Source of the DNA: Marinobacterium iners DSM 11526
Lineage (GTDB): Bacteria; Pseudomonadota; Gammaproteobacteria; Pseudomonadales; Balneatricaceae
Length of the DNA stretch: 64,000 bases
Direction: 5' to 3'
Assembly: GCF_900107855.1 (NCBI RefSeq)
Contig: NZ_FNRJ01000001.1
Coordinates: 248,001-312,000 of the forward strand
This document shows positions 62,513-64,000 of the stretch, piece after piece; the first letter of the stretch is position 1, and the number at the start of each line of letters is the position of its first letter. The position numbers and the translations under genes were made by a program. The notes beneath the pieces are model-generated. The model saw only the letters and a list, made by a program, of their open reading frames with translations. It was not told where the DNA came from and ran no database searches.

Positions 62513-63688
62513 TCAGTAGGATGGCAATGCGGGGTCGATTTCGCTGACCCAGGCCACCACTCCACCTTGGAGATTGTGCGCTTTGTGCACACCAAGCGCT
62601 TGCAACTCGGCAGCGACCGCCTGCGAGCGCTGACCTGATTTACAGACGATGATCATCTCTGCATCAGCGCCGTATTCGTCCACAAGTTCCTTCGCCAGGT
62701 TGGAAGAGCGTGATCTCAGGCAAGACTGGGGAATACGCACAATGTCCCATTCGGTGGGTTCACGCACATCAATCAGTAGGGGCCGATGCCCTTCCGCCAA
62801 TTTGGCGCTCAAGGCCTGTACCGATAATTGCGGCACGGGCAAGGCGGACGTTTCCTGCACCGCCAGACCCAGGCCACAGAAGTATTCGTAATCTACCAGC
62901 TCCGTCACCGGAGTCCGCTGCGGATCACGTCGTAACGGCAGTTCATGATAGTGCATCGCCAATGCATCATAGGTAAGCAAGCGCCCCAGCAAAGGGTCCC
63001 CAATACCAGTAATCAGCTTGATCGCTTCGGTCGCCATGACAGACCCTATCGAAGCGCACAGGATACCCAGCACGCCTCCCTCGGAGCAGGATGGTGCAAA
63101 CTCGGGTGGCGGCGGCTCTGGATAGAGATCACGATAATTGAGCCCCAGGCCATCGGGGGCACTTTCCCAGAACACGGATACTTGCCCCTCAAAACGGAAG
63201 ATGGAGCCCCAAACATAGGGCTTTTCCGCCAGAATGCAGGCATCATTGACCAGGTAACGAGTCGCGAAATTATCGGTCCCGTCCACGATCAGGTCATACT
63301 GGGAGAACAGCTCGACAGCATTATCAGGCTCCAGCCGAAAGGTATGAGTTTCAACACAAACCAGCGGATTCAGGGCATCAATGGCACGCTTGGCACTCTC
63401 AGCCTTCAATACACCGACCTGATCCACTTGATGGATCACTTGACGCTGCAGGTTGGATTCCTCTACCCGGTCGAAGTCAACGATCCCCAGGGTTCCGACA
63501 CCGGCTGCAGCAAGATACAACAGTACGGGAGAACCCAAGCCGCCCGCACCGATTACGAGTACACGAGCATTCTTGAGTCTGCGCTGCCCCTCCATACCCA
63601 CATCGGGGATCAACAAGTGTCGGCTATAACGGTTAATTTCATCCCGGCTCAACTCGGCGGCGGGCTCCACAACGGGGGGCAAAGGCAT
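62513..63688 (-). CDS. pdtF: MoeZ/MoeB-like sulfur-carrier activating enzyme with rhodanese domain, PdtF-like
   Basis: A 391-residue fusion. The E1-like ThiF/MoeB domain (residues about 15-260) has the ATP loop VLVIGAGGLGSPVLLYLAAA and DFDRVEESNLQRQVI. The C-terminal rhodanese domain (about 285-388) has active-site Cys in IIVCKSGQRS. It adenylates the sulfur carrier C-terminal Gly and passes it persulfide sulfur. Only one Cys of the MoeB zinc pairs is seen (APSCSEGG), as in MoeZ. GGAG precedes the start. First gene of the minus-strand biosynthetic operon; a Fur-like site is 28 bases upstream. Confidence 0.88.
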   Translation of the reverse strand: MPLPPVVEPAAELSRDEINRYSRHLLIPDVGMEGQRRLKNARVLVIGAGGLGSPVLLYLAAAGVGTLGIVDFDRVEESNLQRQVIHQVDQVGVLKAESAKRAIDALNPLVCVETHTFRLEPDNAVELFSQYDLIVDGTDNFATRYLVNDACILAEKPYVWGSIFRFEGQVSVFWESAPDGLGLNYRDLYPEPPPPEFAPSCSEGGVLGILCASIGSVMATEAIKLITGIGDPLLGRLLTYDALAMHYHELPLRRDPQRTPVTELVDYEYFCGLGLAVQETSALPVPQLSVQALSAKLAEGHRPLLIDVREPTEWDIVRIPQSCLRSRSSNLAKELVDEYGADAEMIIVCKSGQRSQAVAAELQALGVHKAHNLQGGVVAWVSEIDPALPSY

Positions 63689-63715
63689 AATCCAATCTCC
63701 ATGCTTAAAACATAA

Positions 63716-63730
63716 CGATAATCATTCTTA
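63716..63730 (-). promoter_or_regulatory. Fur-like site, pdtF promoter
   Basis: CGATAATCATTCTTA matches the 7-1-7 Fur consensus at 10-11 of 14 positions, directly upstream of the pdtF gene. Confidence 0.55.
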
Positions 63731-63854
63731 TTAAAAAAATAACAAATGAAAAGCCATTTTTCGTATGCAAAACAGAAAAAACTATGCGAAACAGCTCAGG
63801 AGGGAGAGGGTCACAAGGCACTGCAACCAGAAGGTAATTAACTTGACTACTATA

Positions 63855-63869
63855 TAATAATGATTATCA
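63855..63869 (+). promoter_or_regulatory. strong Fur box of the divergent gene at the right edge
   Basis: TAATAATGATTATCA matches the 7-1-7 Fur consensus at 13 of 14 positions, and AATGATTATCATT is a perfect palindrome. It lies 34 bases upstream of the gene starting at 63903. Confidence 0.85.
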
Positions 63870-63902
63870 TTTGACCCGGTAAGACTGACAGGAGTCAATA
63901 TC

Positions 63903-64000
63903 ATGCAGAGTACCCCCATTCGCTTGGGACTGGATGTCCCACGTCAGATGTTTCAGCTGAAAAACGGCTGGTGCCGTCGGCAACTACCATCCGACTTGGG
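63903..64000 (+). CDS. 5' end of an iron-regulated gene (cut by window edge)
   Basis: 32 complete codons, MQSTPIRLGLDVPRQMFQLK then NGWCRRQLPSDLG, with GGAG upstream and a strong Fur box before it. Divergent from pdtF. The fragment is too short to name; by position it is likely another gene of the metallophore locus (in known pdt clusters the methyltransferase, aminotransferase and further genes remain to be found). Confidence 0.55.
   Translation, partial: MQSTPIRLGLDVPRQMFQLKNGWCRRQLPSDL

Noticed and set aside
52778-63688. Thioquinolobactin (qbs) cluster
   Set aside because: The sulfur-transfer trio fits both, but kynurenine-derived steps are absent, and the CaiB-like and acyl-CoA dehydrogenase genes point to a pdt-type cluster.

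Overview
The window reads as chromosome from a gammaproteobacterium of the Pseudomonas/Marinobacterium/Halomonas kind. It has dmp-type phenol catabolism, FepB/FhuA/PchR-type iron genes and canonical gammaproteobacterial Fur and Zur sites. The species cannot be fixed from the sequence alone. No tRNA, rRNA or CRISPR array was seen. It is essentially two functional blocks: aromatic catabolism (about 1-19.5 kb) and a very dense iron-acquisition island (about 19.8-64 kb).

Aromatic block. A minus-strand operon (DUF1302 barrel, DUF1329, YCF48-like protein, RND/MMPL transporter, and the first codons of a further membrane protein running off the left edge) faces a LysR-type regulator. Next to it lies the lower meta-cleavage operon dmpC-E-H-I-F-G-Q, and upstream of a clear terminator the catechol 2,3-dioxygenase and multicomponent phenol hydroxylase operon dmpB-K-L-M-N-O-P. 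Together these convert phenol to catechol, 2-hydroxymuconic semialdehyde, 4-oxalocrotonate, 2-oxopent-4-enoate, 4-hydroxy-2-oxovalerate, then pyruvate and acetyl-CoA. The semialdehyde hydrolase gene dmpD is absent, and no DmpR/XylR-type activator is present. Two promoters, that of the DUF1302 operon and that of dmpC, share a conserved 45-bp element: a perfect ATAC-N7-GTAT palindrome plus a second box at identical spacing. This argues that one LysR protein co-regulates the outer-membrane/export operon and the lower pathway.

Iron block. Two parallel four-gene cassettes (TonB receptor, RhtX/YbtX-like MFS, two fused TMD-NBD ABC proteins of the YbtPQ/IrtAB kind) lie head to tail, each with a divergent AraC regulator, and a dead IS5-type fragment lies between them. 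Next come another AraC regulator, a FhuA-like receptor, fepBDGC-like periplasmic import genes, a luciferase-like flavin monooxygenase, a siderophore-interacting ferric reductase, and a haem-type TonB receptor. An internally deleted IS5-type transposase and a decayed second receptor follow, then an iron-regulated DUF2325 protein, hemP behind a 51-bp near-perfect inverted repeat, two tiny unrecognised ORFs, and the zinc-sparing ribosomal protein genes rpmE2-rpmJ2 with Fur-like and Zur-like sites.

The right end (52.7-64 kb) looks like a thiocarboxylate-metallophore cluster of the pyridine-2,6-bis(thiocarboxylate) (pdt) type: AraC regulator, TonB receptor, MFS exporter, acyl-CoA dehydrogenase, AMP ligase, CaiB-like protein, ThiS/CysO-like sulfur carrier, JAMM protease and MoeZ-like activating enzyme. 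The sulfur carrier has nine residues after its Gly-Gly, so it appears to need the neighbouring protease for maturation. The cluster runs off the right edge into a gene preceded by a strong Fur box.
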